64,000 nucleotides of DNA from Chitinophaga agrisoli (GTDB lineage: Bacteria > Bacteroidota > Bacteroidia > Chitinophagales > Chitinophagaceae). The notes beneath the pieces were generated by a model. That model saw only the letters and a list, made by a program, of their open reading frames with translations, was not told the DNA's origin and made no database searches. Positions 18,139 through 26,254 of the stretch are shown here, one piece after another. The stretch covers positions 1,862,327-1,926,326 of the forward strand of contig NZ_VUOC01000004.1 of NCBI RefSeq assembly GCF_008386695.1, read 5' to 3'. Both the position numbers and the translations under genes were made by a program. The stretch's first letter is position 1, and each line of letters begins with the position of its first letter.

Positions 18139-18699
18139 TTAGCGGTCGTCGTAATCCTGGTAAGGATCTTCCTGCTCATCATCCTGGTCGTCCAGGCTGT
18201 AGTCATTGTTCTCTTCGTCCTCTGCGCCTATCTCTTCCATCTCGTCATCATCTTCTGCGCCGGGTACATCCAGTCCATCTTCCTCTTCATCGGATTCTTC
18301 GTCCCTTTCACTGACCAGGATATCCCTTGCGCGTACGTTCTCGTCGTCGCCATCGTCCTGGTCTTCATCGCGGGGGCCTAAGGCAGCCAGGTCATCGGCG
18401 GTTACATCGGCTTCTGTGCCGGGGATGATCTCCGGGGTGGCGTCATCTTCTGTGAGCTCCTGGTCGTCTTCAGATTCCAGCTCCCCGGGCAATTCCCCTG
18501 AAGGCGTAAAATATTCCACACTTTCTTTGGCGGAGAGATCGGCCTGACTGGGGATCAATGCCTCTTCAGACGGCTGGTCCGGATCGTCCTGTGCAGAAGT
18601 AGGATCATCCTGTTCCTTTGGATCACCAGGCGTATTTTTAGGCTGGACGGGCTTATTGTTGCCGGGTGTTTTACCGGCGTCCGGACGGTTGCTTTTCAT
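18139..18699 (-). CDS. Highly acidic, probably disordered protein
   Basis: A 186-residue protein in which 69 residues (37%) are Asp or Glu, concentrated in the C-terminal half (runs such as DEDQDDGDDE and ERDEESDEEED). It has almost no hydrophobic core, no signal peptide and no Cys, so intrinsic disorder is likely. The N-terminus is Pro/Lys/Asn-rich. It has no recognised family. It lies at the end of a YtxH-containing minus-strand group and shares the terminator at 18080. A role as a nucleic-acid mimic, cation binder or stress protein can only be guessed. Confidence 0.75.
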   Translation of the reverse strand: MKSNRPDAGKTPGNNKPVQPKNTPGDPKEQDDPTSAQDDPDQPSEEALIPSQADLSAKESVEYFTPSGELPGELESEDDQELTEDDATPEIIPGTEADVTADDLAALGPRDEDQDDGDDENVRARDILVSERDEESDEEEDGLDVPGAEDDDEMEEIGAEDEENNDYSLDDQDDEQEDPYQDYDDR

Positions 18700-18871
18700 A
18701 ATACTCGTTTTGGGTAAGATAGTGCAGTATTACGGGTAATGCAATGACTAAAGTGCGGGGAAATATGTCAATATACGAAGCGTTGGCTACAGGCTGCTCC
18801 CCTGCCGGTTCCGGGAGATGCGTCTGATCTCCCGGAACAACAAAGGAATCGTTAACAGTGCTGCTTGCCAT
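18671..18871 (-). CDS. Possible small protein coupled to YtxH
   Basis: A 66-codon frame whose ATG (18869-18871) shares one base with the TGA stop of the YtxH gene (18871-18873), a TGATG arrangement typical of translational coupling. One hydrophobic stretch (about 37-50, FPRTLVIALPVILHY) could be a short membrane helix. Its last 29 bases overlap the start of the acidic-protein gene in another frame. No family is recognised. It could be chance, but the coupled start makes it worth listing. Confidence 0.4.
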   Translation of the reverse strand: MASSTVNDSFVVPGDQTHLPEPAGEQPVANASYIDIFPRTLVIALPVILHYLTQNEYYEKQPSGRR

Positions 18872-19176
18872 CAGCTATCTGACAAAGCTTCTTTTTTGAA
18901 ATTATCGTAGGAGCTTTTGCTTTCCTCTATGATCCGTAGTATACGTTCCCGCACATCATCCTTAAGGCCGGTCACCTCATGTTCTATGATACGTTTCAGC
19001 TCGGCTAGATCAGTTGATCCTTTGCCTGCCAGACGGCTTACCTTATGGCGCCAGTTGCCGGCTGTGTAACGGATCTTTTTCCTGGTATTATCGCCGGTGT
19101 CCGGCGCCACTAACATTCCCACCAATACTCCTGCGGCCATACCCGCTAATGCGCCTGATAAGAATTTTGTGCTCAT
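18871..19176 (-). CDS. YtxH domain-containing protein
   Basis: A 101-residue protein with an N-terminal glycine/alanine-rich membrane helix (about 6-24, GALAGMAAGVLVGMLVAPDTG, the YtxH hallmark) followed by a basic, amphipathic helical tail. YtxH-type proteins are membrane-anchored and often associated with general stress genes; biochemical function is not established. It heads a small minus-strand group with an overlapping 66-residue frame and the acidic protein. Confidence 0.9.
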   Translation of the reverse strand: MSTKFLSGALAGMAAGVLVGMLVAPDTGDNTRKKIRYTAGNWRHKVSRLAGKGSTDLAELKRIIEHEVTGLKDDVRERILRIIEESKSSYDNFKKEALSDS

Positions 19177-19262
19177 AAGAATGCGATTTAAGGTTTAACA
19201 ATTGTAACCATACCTGGTTCAGATAGGTGCTACTGGGAAATTTTCAAATATCAGGCCAAGTG

Positions 19263-19303
19263 GATGTGGGGGATGTGCGGATGTGGGAATGGGGTGATGG
19301 GGT
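19263..19303 (+). repeat. GATGTGGG octamer-type repeat
   Basis: GATG/AATG units start at 19263, 19272, 19280, 19288 and 19296, that is, spaced 9, 8, 8 and 8 bases. The units resemble the GATGTGCA octamers at 35336-35375. The repeat lies in the 184-base spacer between the YtxH gene and the TlpA-type gene. Confidence 0.65.
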
Positions 19304-19311
19304 AAATGAAG

Positions 19312-19338
19312 GCGGTCAGGCACTGTGTACCTGACCGC
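19312..19338 (-). terminator. Candidate terminator after the TlpA-type gene
   Basis: A perfect 9-bp stem (GCGGTCAGG/CCTGACCGC) with a 9-base loop lies 22 bases beyond the stop of the minus-strand gene at 19361. The U-tract is weak on the minus strand. Confidence 0.5.
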
Positions 19339-19360
19339 TACTTATATTGGTGATGATGGG

Positions 19361-20611
19361 TTATTTCTCTTTCAGTAACTCATCTATCAGGTGGTTAAAG
19401 TCTTTTTGGTACTGCTCATAATGCTCACCGGTACCGGGACCGGAAAAGCCGGTATGCACTTCCTTCACCTGACCCTTTTTATCTACAAAAAGGGTGGTCG
19501 GGTAACCCTTTATGCCGGTAAGCTGGGGCAGGGTTTTCTCCGTTTTTTGCGGATCTGTAGGCGTAACGCCGGTGATCAGCACGGGGAATTGTACATTAAA
19601 ACGTTTCATGAAAGCAATAAGCGCTTTCTGGGATTTTGCAAAATCCGTAGTGCGCTCGTAGGCCAGGCCCAGGATCTCCACTCCGCGTTGTTTATTTTGT
19701 TCATACCATTTGCTGAGGTAGGCGGTTTCATCCATACAGTTAGGGCACCAGGATCCCATGAGGGTGATCACCACTACTTTACCCTTAAAACGGGCGTCGC
19801 TGATGCTGACCTGTTTGCCGTTTACGTCCGGGAAGCTGAAATCCAGTTTGGATTCCCCTGGTTTGATGGTGGTAAGGGTGGTTTCGTCCGGCAGTTTGGC
19901 GGACGCATCCTTTTGGGCGGTCCAGGTTTCTTTAGCCGCGCCTATACCGGCATAAAATACGCCGTTTTCCAGGGTTTTATCCCCGGTGAGACGGGCTGTG
20001 AAATAATAGGCATGGGAGCCGTCAAAAGTGGACAATTTAAGGGTGTCGCCATCCATGATCCCTTCCAGGAAGCGGTAGTCGCCGGTGGTGGTCAGGAAAG
20101 TGCCGTATACGGTGTTGCCCTGTTGTTTAAATTCCCCTACGGAGAAGGAGCTGTCGGCCTTGCCGGGTGTTTTGAAATAAGTGGCCCAGCGGCCGGTTAC
20201 ATTACCCTTGGCCGGCTGATGCTGTGTAAAACGTTCCTTTACGCCGGGTATGGCGGTAAAGGGGATGCTCATATCATTATTTGCCAGGTGACGGATCCAC
20301 AGACCTTTGATCTCCCCGCCGGGTTGTACGGCACCGCGGAACTCGGAGTCGAAAAAGGGCATCTTTATAAAGATGGAGTCGCCTTCCATCTGTATATCAT
20401 CTACCAGCAGGCGGTCGCCGGCATTGAGGACGTACAGCACTTTACGGCCGTTCTCTTCCTTTACTTCCGTGTTAAAAACGATATCTGCTCCATCCTGACG
20501 GTGCAGGCGGGTTTGCCAGACGCCATCAACAAAGGGTTGTTGCGCAAAAACGGTAATAACTGATAATAAATTGATTATCAGCAGGGATAGTACTGGTTTT
20601 AGTTTGGTCAT
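19361..20611 (-). CDS. TlpA family thioredoxin-like protein
   Basis: A 416-residue exported protein. It has a signal peptide (about 1-24, VFAQ), a beta-rich N-terminal domain (about 25-235) found in many Bacteroidota TlpA proteins, and a C-terminal thioredoxin/AhpC-TSA domain (about 255-415) with active-site WCPNC (Cys 289 and 292) and a cis-proline region (GIKGYPTTLFVDKKG). It is expected to reduce or isomerise disulfides in periplasmic proteins. It is preceded on its strand by a -7 element at 20669-20676 and appears to stand alone. Confidence 0.95.
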   Translation of the reverse strand: MTKLKPVLSLLIINLLSVITVFAQQPFVDGVWQTRLHRQDGADIVFNTEVKEENGRKVLYVLNAGDRLLVDDIQMEGDSIFIKMPFFDSEFRGAVQPGGEIKGLWIRHLANNDMSIPFTAIPGVKERFTQHQPAKGNVTGRWATYFKTPGKADSSFSVGEFKQQGNTVYGTFLTTTGDYRFLEGIMDGDTLKLSTFDGSHAYYFTARLTGDKTLENGVFYAGIGAAKETWTAQKDASAKLPDETTLTTIKPGESKLDFSFPDVNGKQVSISDARFKGKVVVITLMGSWCPNCMDETAYLSKWYEQNKQRGVEILGLAYERTTDFAKSQKALIAFMKRFNVQFPVLITGVTPTDPQKTEKTLPQLTGIKGYPTTLFVDKKGQVKEVHTGFSGPGTGEHYEQYQKDFNHLIDELLKEK

Positions 20612-20668
20612 AGCCCCGGTTGATTGTTATTCTAGGTTGTTGATTGTTTATTCTACTAAATTGATAGA

Positions 20669-20676
20669 CAAAGATA
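20669..20676 (-). promoter_or_regulatory. Candidate -7 element for the TlpA-type gene
   Basis: On the minus strand this reads TATCTTTG, a full consensus match, 58 bases before the ATG at 20611. No clear -33 TTG is seen. The leader between contains a near-duplicate of GTTGATTGTTATTCTA at about 20628-20658. Confidence 0.5.
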
Positions 20677-20935
20677 GGTAATAATGAGCGGATACGGTAA
20701 TTGGTGGGATGGGTGACGGGCTGAGCGGGATAAATGGTATCGGGATGGATAGCATTATTTAGTCGCATTCGGCTCTTATTGCATCGCTACTGCATTGACA
20801 CTGCATTGACACTGCATTGCAACCCGTATCGGCCCCTTTTTGAAACGTTGCTGCAAATTAAGCTATTATCGCGTCCGGTCGGTTCCTCATTTCATTGATT
20901 ATCAATATACTGCGCGGAATCTATCAAAAGGCCCC

Positions 20936-21610
20936 TTACTTCCGTGCGCCAAACAGCAGGCTGCCGATGCGGACCAAAGTGCTGCCCGCTTCAAGGGCCA
21001 GTTGGTAATCACCGCTCATGCCGATGGAAAGCTCCCGGAAATGATCATTACCGGCAAAATAGCGGTCTTTCATGGTGGTTTGTAATTCCTTCAGGTGGCG
21101 GAACTCTTTTAAGATCTGTGCTTCACTGTCTGTATTGGTGGCCATGCCCATAAGGCCAGCTATACGGATATTGGCCATGGCGGATTCGGACTGCCATTGC
21201 TGCAGCAGCGCTTCCAGTTCCTGGGTATCGAGGCCAAATTTGGTCTCTTCTTCGGCAATATGGACCTGCAACAGGCAATCTATTACCCGGTTGTTTTTGA
21301 CGGCCTGTTTGTTGATCTCCTGGAGCAGTTTATAGCTGTCTACCGCATGGATCATGGTGACAAAAGGCGCAATGTATTTTACCTTATTGGATTGCAGGTG
21401 GCCAATAAAATGCCATTGTATATCTGTGGGGAGGTTGGGTTGTTTCTGTACCAGCTCCTGTACATAGTTCTCGCCAAATATGCGGTGGCCGGCATTATAC
21501 AGCGCCTGGATATCTGTTTCCGGTTTTAATTTGGAGACCGCTACCAGTTTTGCGTCATGATCTGCCACTGTAGCCAGTACCTGTTGGTATACGGGTAAAT
21601 TGATCGACAT
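20936..21610 (-). CDS. YggS/PLPBP family pyridoxal phosphate homeostasis protein
   Basis: A 224-residue protein with the alanine-racemase-like TIM barrel of the YggS family. It shows the PLP lysine in LVAVSKLKP (Lys 27), FGENYVQELVQK, HFIGHLQSNK, and the C-terminal phosphate-binding SIGMSGDYQLALEAGSTLVRIGSLLFG. These proteins bind PLP without known enzyme activity and buffer cellular B6 and keto-acid balance. It is cytoplasmic. It begins 19 bases after the upstream serine-hydrolase stop, with a -7 element in that gap. The 20612-20935 spacer downstream holds only the TlpA promoter and short TGCATTGACAC-type repeats. Confidence 0.96.
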   Translation of the reverse strand: MSINLPVYQQVLATVADHDAKLVAVSKLKPETDIQALYNAGHRIFGENYVQELVQKQPNLPTDIQWHFIGHLQSNKVKYIAPFVTMIHAVDSYKLLQEINKQAVKNNRVIDCLLQVHIAEEETKFGLDTQELEALLQQWQSESAMANIRIAGLMGMATNTDSEAQILKEFRHLKELQTTMKDRYFAGNDHFRELSIGMSGDYQLALEAGSTLVRIGSLLFGARK

Positions 21611-21614
21611 GGCG

Positions 21615-21622
21615 CAAAGGTA
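21615..21622 (-). promoter_or_regulatory. -7 element immediately before yggS-like gene
   Basis: The minus strand reads TACCTTTG, ending five bases before the ATG. If used, the transcript would start at or next to the start codon (leaderless). No matching -33 element is evident. Confidence 0.4.
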
Positions 21623-21629
21623 ATAAAGC

Positions 21630-22676
21630 TTAGGGGAGGTCTGCGGTGATCTTTAATATTTCCTTGTGCACATGGAATAACCGCTTCACATCATCCGGGT
21701 ACCAGGCGGTGTTTTCCAGCACCACTACGGACAGGTGACGGGTAGGATCAAAGAAGTCCATGCAAACGAAACCGGGTATAAGACCGGTTTGGCCGGTGTA
21801 CTCATGGTCATCCTGCTCTACCCAGGTGATGCCGTAGCCGTAATACATTTTGCCAAAAGCGGGGTGTTCCCGCAAGGAGATGTCGATAGGCGTGGTCATG
21901 GCGGTATAACTGCGCTGATCGAGCAGCATGCCGTTATGCCGTTTGCCGTGCAGGCATTCGTTCCATCTGGCCAGATCATCCACCGTAGAAATAAAGGTGC
22001 CTGAAGCGGCATGACCTGACAGATCGCCCTCCAGCCGTTGCAGGGTATCTCCGTTTAATGCGTAGCCGGTCACAAGGCCCGGGCCCTGGTAGGTATCCGG
22101 GAAGGCGCTGTGCGCCATCTTACATTCACGGAACAATCCGTTGGACAGCTGCTCGAAAGACAATCCGGCCGATTTTTCTATACACTGGGCCAGCAGCTCA
22201 TAGCCCAGGTTAGAGTAGGCAAACTTGCTACCGGGCGTAAAGGCCAGCGGCTGGTCAGGCGATTTGATGCCGCTGGTATGGCTGAGGAGATGGTAGATGG
22301 TCACGCTGTCTGCCCAGGGGGCTGTTAGCTGCGGCAGGTACCTGTGAATGGGCGAGTCCAGCACCAGTCCGCCGGTTGACAGCTGCTGCAAGGCCAGTAC
22401 AGCGGTGATCTGTTTACTGATAGAGCCGATATAGAACTGGCTATCCTTATGCAGGCGTACCTTGCGTTCCCTGTCCGCATAACCGGTTGCTTTGCTGTAT
22501 ACTTTCTTGTTGGCATATTTAACCAGGATCACGCCATTAAAGGGATGGGGCGTTTTGGCTTCTGCGGTGATCAGGGAATCAATCCGGCGGGTTACATCGT
22601 TCATCCACAACTGTTTGTTGGAGGGTTGTATTTCGCCGGCAATATTGAGGAGGACAAGGAAAATGAAGTCTAACAT
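21630..22676 (-). CDS. Serine hydrolase of the beta-lactamase/class C family
   Basis: A 348-residue protein with an N-terminal hydrophobic signal segment. It has the serine beta-lactamase motifs SxxK (Ser 85, Lys 88 in GSISK) and YxN (Tyr 154, Asn 156 in YSN), while the third motif reads YTGQTG rather than HxG or KTG. Such proteins include DD-peptidases, esterases and class C-like enzymes; resistance activity should not be assumed. It is expected in the periplasm. Its promoter lies just downstream of the hairpin that ends the acyl-CoA dehydrogenase gene, and it may be transcribed together with the yggS-like gene. Confidence 0.93.
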   Translation of the reverse strand: MLDFIFLVLLNIAGEIQPSNKQLWMNDVTRRIDSLITAEAKTPHPFNGVILVKYANKKVYSKATGYADRERKVRLHKDSQFYIGSISKQITAVLALQQLSTGGLVLDSPIHRYLPQLTAPWADSVTIYHLLSHTSGIKSPDQPLAFTPGSKFAYSNLGYELLAQCIEKSAGLSFEQLSNGLFRECKMAHSAFPDTYQGPGLVTGYALNGDTLQRLEGDLSGHAASGTFISTVDDLARWNECLHGKRHNGMLLDQRSYTAMTTPIDISLREHPAFGKMYYGYGITWVEQDDHEYTGQTGLIPGFVCMDFFDPTRHLSVVVLENTAWYPDDVKRLFHVHKEILKITADLP

Positions 22677-22699
22677 AGCATAGGGTTATCTACGGATAG

Positions 22700-22707
22700 C
22701 AAAGATA
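22700..22707 (-). promoter_or_regulatory. Candidate -7 element for the serine hydrolase gene
   Basis: The minus strand reads TATCTTTG, 23 bases before the ATG at 22676 and directly after the terminator stem at 22707-22744. No -33 TTG is seen because the stem occupies that position. Confidence 0.45.
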
Positions 22708-22744
22708 AAGAAAGGACATCCCTTTTGTGGAATGTCCTTTCTTT
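22707..22744 (-). terminator. Intrinsic terminator after acyl-CoA dehydrogenase
   Basis: AAAGAAAGGACAT (22707-22719) pairs with ATGTCCTTTCTTT (22732-22744) around a 12-base loop, 25 bases beyond the acyl-CoA dehydrogenase stop. Confidence 0.75.
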
Positions 22745-22768
22745 TTTTATGTAGAAAATGGCAAACGG

Positions 22769-23908
22769 CTAACTTAAGATAGAACGGCTGATCACGATGC
22801 GCTGTACTTCGGAAGTACCTTCATAGATCTGGGTGATCTTGGCGTCGCGCATGAGGCGTTCTACATGGTATTCCTTTACATAGCCATAACCGCCGTGTAC
22901 CTGTACGGCTTCTGTGGTTACCCACATGGCGGTTTCTGAGGCAAACACCTTGGCCATGGAGCCGCTGAGCGTATAGTCCAGGTGCTGATCCTTTTCCCAG
23001 GCCGCTTTGAGGCATAAGAGACGGGCGGCTTCTATCTGGGTGGCCATATCTGCCAGTTTAAACTGGATGGCCTGGTGCTGGGAGATCTCTTTACCAAAGG
23101 CTTTTCTTTCCTTGGAGTATTTAAGGGCCAGCTCAAAAGCGCCGCTGGCAATACCCAATGCCTGGGATGCGATGCCTATACGGCCGCCGGCCAGCGTTTT
23201 CATGGCGAATTTAAACCCAAAGCCGTCTTCGCCTATACGATTTTCCTTGGGCACCTTTACATCCTGGAACATGATGCTATGGGTATCGCTGCCGCGGATG
23301 CCCAGTTTATTTTCCTTGGCGCCGATGGTAACGCCCGGCCAGCTCTTTTCTACGATAAAGGCGTTGATGCCTTTGCTGCCTTTTTCCGGGTAGGTTTGGG
23401 CAATGACCAGGTAAGTGCCGGCGGAGTTGCCGTTGGTGATCCAGTTCTTGGTACCATTGAGCAGGTAATAGTCCCCTTTATCTTCTGCGGTGGTGCGCTG
23501 GGAGGTAGCGTCTGAACCGGCTTCCGGCTCACTTAACAGGAAGGCGCCTATCACCTCGCCTTTTGCCAGGGGCACCAGGTATTTTTGTTTCTGTGCTTCG
23601 GAGCCAAAGGTTTCCAGGCCCCAGCATACCAGCGAGTTATTTACGCTCATACATACGGAGGTGGAAGCGTCTATTTTGGAGATCTCCTCCATGGCCAGTA
23701 CATAAGAGATGGTATCCAATCCGGCGCCGCCGTATTCCGGGCTTACCATCATACCCAGGAATCCCAGCTCGCCCAGCTTTTTCATCTGTTCGGCAGGGAA
23801 CTTTTGTTTTTCATCCCGTTCTATGACGCCCGGCAACAGCTCGTTCACTGCAAAATCACGGGCGGCCTTCTGTATCATCAGATGCTCTTCTGTTAATTGA
23901 AAGTTCAT
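22769..23908 (-). CDS. Acyl-CoA dehydrogenase (short-chain type)
   Basis: A 379-residue flavoenzyme of standard length. Signatures are AFLLSEPEAGSDATSQRTTA (FAD/substrate loop), NGTKNWITNG, RKAFGKEISQHQAIQFKLADM and the C-terminal QVHGGYGYVKEYHVERLMRDAKITQIYEGTSEVQ-type pattern. The EGTSE segment carries the catalytic Glu of short-chain/butyryl-CoA dehydrogenases. It oxidises acyl-CoA to trans-2-enoyl-CoA in the cytoplasm, passing electrons to ETF, as a step of fatty-acid or branched-chain amino-acid breakdown. It is transcribed alone; ETF genes are not in the window. Confidence 0.97.
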   Translation of the reverse strand: MNFQLTEEHLMIQKAARDFAVNELLPGVIERDEKQKFPAEQMKKLGELGFLGMMVSPEYGGAGLDTISYVLAMEEISKIDASTSVCMSVNNSLVCWGLETFGSEAQKQKYLVPLAKGEVIGAFLLSEPEAGSDATSQRTTAEDKGDYYLLNGTKNWITNGNSAGTYLVIAQTYPEKGSKGINAFIVEKSWPGVTIGAKENKLGIRGSDTHSIMFQDVKVPKENRIGEDGFGFKFAMKTLAGGRIGIASQALGIASGAFELALKYSKERKAFGKEISQHQAIQFKLADMATQIEAARLLCLKAAWEKDQHLDYTLSGSMAKVFASETAMWVTTEAVQVHGGYGYVKEYHVERLMRDAKITQIYEGTSEVQRIVISRSILS

Positions 23909-23996
23909 AGTGCTTTAAATGTTTTGGTAATGTGCTGAAGTGCTGATATGCTCAACGTCCATTAAGTATCATCACGTGGGTATATCTGTACACCGG

Positions 23997-24004
23997 CAAA
24001 TATA
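23997..24004 (-). promoter_or_regulatory. Candidate -7 element for acyl-CoA dehydrogenase
   Basis: The minus strand reads TATATTTG, 88 bases before the ATG at 23908. Consensus TAnnTTTG is met; a -33 TTG is not. The rest of 23909-24194 shows nothing further. Confidence 0.4.
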
Positions 24005-24194
24005 ACGATGTATACCCTTCATCCGCGTTTTGGCTAAGAATTCAATGTTATCCATTATTAGCATCAAAACGTTGGAAAATTTCCTGAAAGAATGCAGGCT
24101 TATTGGAATTGGTTCAGTATTTCAGGGGGCTTGCTATAAAGTATAACAAATAAACGTTACACGTGATCCATTAAAATCCTGTAGCTTGCTGTTT

Positions 24195-25142
24195 ATGAAG
24201 AACATCAAGATCATTGAGGTTAAATCAGAAATAGGCGCCGGCACCCGTGGCGCCAGCCTGGGAATAGATGCTATTAAGATTGCGGCGCTGGACTTCATGA
24301 GCAACTTCTTTGTACATTTTCCCTCAGAGACCATAGAAACAGAGAATAAGTTATTATTTGAGCCGATAGAGTCTCCTTTTGCCAAACGGATCAAAGGGAT
24401 CTATAACCTGTATGAGCGTATCAGCAAAAGCGTATACGATACGGTTAAAGCCAACTGGTTCCCGGTAGTGCTGTCCGGCGATCATAGTACCGCCGGCGCC
24501 ACCATTGCGGGCCTTAAGATGGCGCATCCCAAGGCCAAACTGGGCGTAATATGGATAGACGCCCATGCAGACCTGCATACCCCCTACACTACCCCATCCG
24601 GCAATATGCACGGTATGCCCCTGGCGGTGTCTATTGCGGAAGATAACCTGGAATACAAGGCCCATGAGCTGGATGAGAATACGACTAAAACATGGCGCGC
24701 CCTTCAACATATAGGCAAGATAGCCCCCAAGGTATTGCCGGAGGATATTGTATTCATTTCCCTGCGTGATTATGAAAAGGAAGAGGATCACCTGATCAAG
24801 AAATATGGTATGAAGGTGATCACGACCAGCGAGGTACGGCGTAAAGGGCCGGAGAATATCTCCCGTTCCGTATTCCGGTACCTGAGCGATTGTGATTATA
24901 TTTATATCTCCTTTGACGTGGATAGCCTGGACGCCTCTATATCCCGCGGCACCGGCACCCCGGTAAGCAATGGTTTACGGGAAAGGGAAGCGGAAGACCT
25001 GATCGCCAAGTTTATGCAGCACCGTAAGATCTGCTGTTTTGAGATCACGGAGGTGAACCCTACCCTGGACCGGGAAAACCTGATGGCGGAGATCGCGTTC
25101 AATATATTACAACGCAGTGTGAATGTGCTGATGATGAACTGA
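24195..25142 (+). CDS. Arginase/ureohydrolase family enzyme
   Basis: The ATG at 24195 is chosen over an in-frame TTG at 24186, giving 315 residues. The manganese-site motifs of ureohydrolases are all present: GDHS (Asp 96, His 97), DAHAD (Asp 122, His 124, Asp 126) and SFDVDSLD (Asp 241, Asp 243). The sequence reads most like arginase (L-arginine to ornithine and urea), with GNMHGMPLA in the substrate loop; formiminoglutamase or agmatinase cannot be excluded by eye. It is cytoplasmic and monocistronic, converging with the DUF3810 gene with a gap of only four bases. Confidence 0.92.
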   Translation: MKNIKIIEVKSEIGAGTRGASLGIDAIKIAALDFMSNFFVHFPSETIETENKLLFEPIESPFAKRIKGIYNLYERISKSVYDTVKANWFPVVLSGDHSTAGATIAGLKMAHPKAKLGVIWIDAHADLHTPYTTPSGNMHGMPLAVSIAEDNLEYKAHELDENTTKTWRALQHIGKIAPKVLPEDIVFISLRDYEKEEDHLIKKYGMKVITTSEVRRKGPENISRSVFRYLSDCDYIYISFDVDSLDASISRGTGTPVSNGLREREAEDLIAKFMQHRKICCFEITEVNPTLDRENLMAEIAFNILQRSVNVLMMN

Positions 25143-25146
25143 GTAA

Positions 25147-26229
25147 TTATATCTTGAAATAAGCGATCAGCCAGCCTACGACCTCACTATAGCTGTAAAT
25201 ACCTTTCTCCTGTTTATTGGCTTTCAGGTATTGATCATACAAGATAGCGGAATAATCATCCAGCGGGCCGCGGAATGATCTGTAGAACTCCGTAACGTAT
25301 TTATAATCCTCCTTAACGCCTGGCACAGCCCTGCTCCATACCTGGCGCGCCAGGGCGGTATCCCGCCGGGCCAGCTGACCGGTACTGTACAGGAACATCT
25401 CAAAACTGGCGGCATAACGGAAACGCTTATCCGGCGTATGGTCTGCCACCAGGTAGCCTACAAAATTGGCTGTTTCTTCCGGGGCATACCCTAGTTGGTG
25501 GGCAATCTCATGACAGGTGGTAAAGGGCTGTGTAAAAAAGGGCACCGTGGTATTTACCTGCGCCTCATTAGTAAAAGGGTTCAGGTAGCCGGTTACCCCC
25601 ATATAGTTGATCCAACGGCCAAAAAGGGAGGATTTTACGCTGGGGTTTGTATACTTAAGCGCGGGCCATGTCTGCGCTGCCAGCCCATAGGCGTGTATAG
25701 CGCGGTGAAACAGCCGGGCGCTGTCAGGGTCCGGGGATGTTATACTGGCGGTATCTCCCAGGGCGGCCTTACGGAGGTTCACTTCCTGCACCAGGGTATC
25801 TGCCAACCGATATAACTGGTCTGTGTTATAGGGTTTTACGTTTAAGGCTGTATCTTTGGCAAGTGAATGGCGGCGGTAATTATATCCCCACAGGAACAGG
25901 AAGGCGAAAAACAGGGTAAGCAGGATGCCAGTAGCGCCCAAAAGGGACAGGCCGGCATCTTTCCAGCGGCCCCTGATCATTTTATAACATAACTTTAACA
26001 GAAAAATAAGGGCAGTTATAGCCCAGCCAATATATATTAGATCGCCAACACTGAAAGGGACTGCTCCCGTCAGCCATCTGAACAAGGCACTAATCCAAAT
26101 ATACAACCTATGAAAATAGAACGAGGCAAATCCATCATTTACGGCAAATAACAATTTAAACAGTAACAGCAGGGCTACTGCTATTGCTATACGAAGTCCC
26201 GATCTTTTAAGTATCGCTTTTTTTTCCAT
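25147..26229 (-). CDS. DUF3810 membrane protein with HExxH motif
   Basis: A 360-residue protein with three predicted membrane helices near the N-terminus (about 13-30, 63-81 and 96-114) and a soluble C-terminal domain. The domain contains HEIAH (His 240 to His 244) followed by a downstream ETANFVGY (Glu about 251), a layout like gluzincin metallopeptidases. DUF3810 is a Bacteroidota/Firmicutes family without a firmly assigned role. It diverges from the fructosamine kinase gene with 25 bases between starts, so promoters must overlap coding or be very short. Confidence 0.9.
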   Translation of the reverse strand: MEKKAILKRSGLRIAIAVALLLLFKLLFAVNDGFASFYFHRLYIWISALFRWLTGAVPFSVGDLIYIGWAITALIFLLKLCYKMIRGRWKDAGLSLLGATGILLTLFFAFLFLWGYNYRRHSLAKDTALNVKPYNTDQLYRLADTLVQEVNLRKAALGDTASITSPDPDSARLFHRAIHAYGLAAQTWPALKYTNPSVKSSLFGRWINYMGVTGYLNPFTNEAQVNTTVPFFTQPFTTCHEIAHQLGYAPEETANFVGYLVADHTPDKRFRYAASFEMFLYSTGQLARRDTALARQVWSRAVPGVKEDYKYVTEFYRSFRGPLDDYSAILYDQYLKANKQEKGIYSYSEVVGWLIAYFKI

Positions 26230-26254
26230 AATGACCTATAACCGGTGAAATGAA

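Noticed and set aside
18206-18547. Serine-rich frame opposite the acidic protein
   Set aside because: Runs of Ser come from reading Asp/Glu codons in reverse complement; it is a by-product of the acidic gene.
21630-22676. Class C beta-lactamase resistance gene
   Set aside because: SxxK and YxN are present, but the third motif is atypical and many such serine hydrolases are not lactamases; only the broad family was called.
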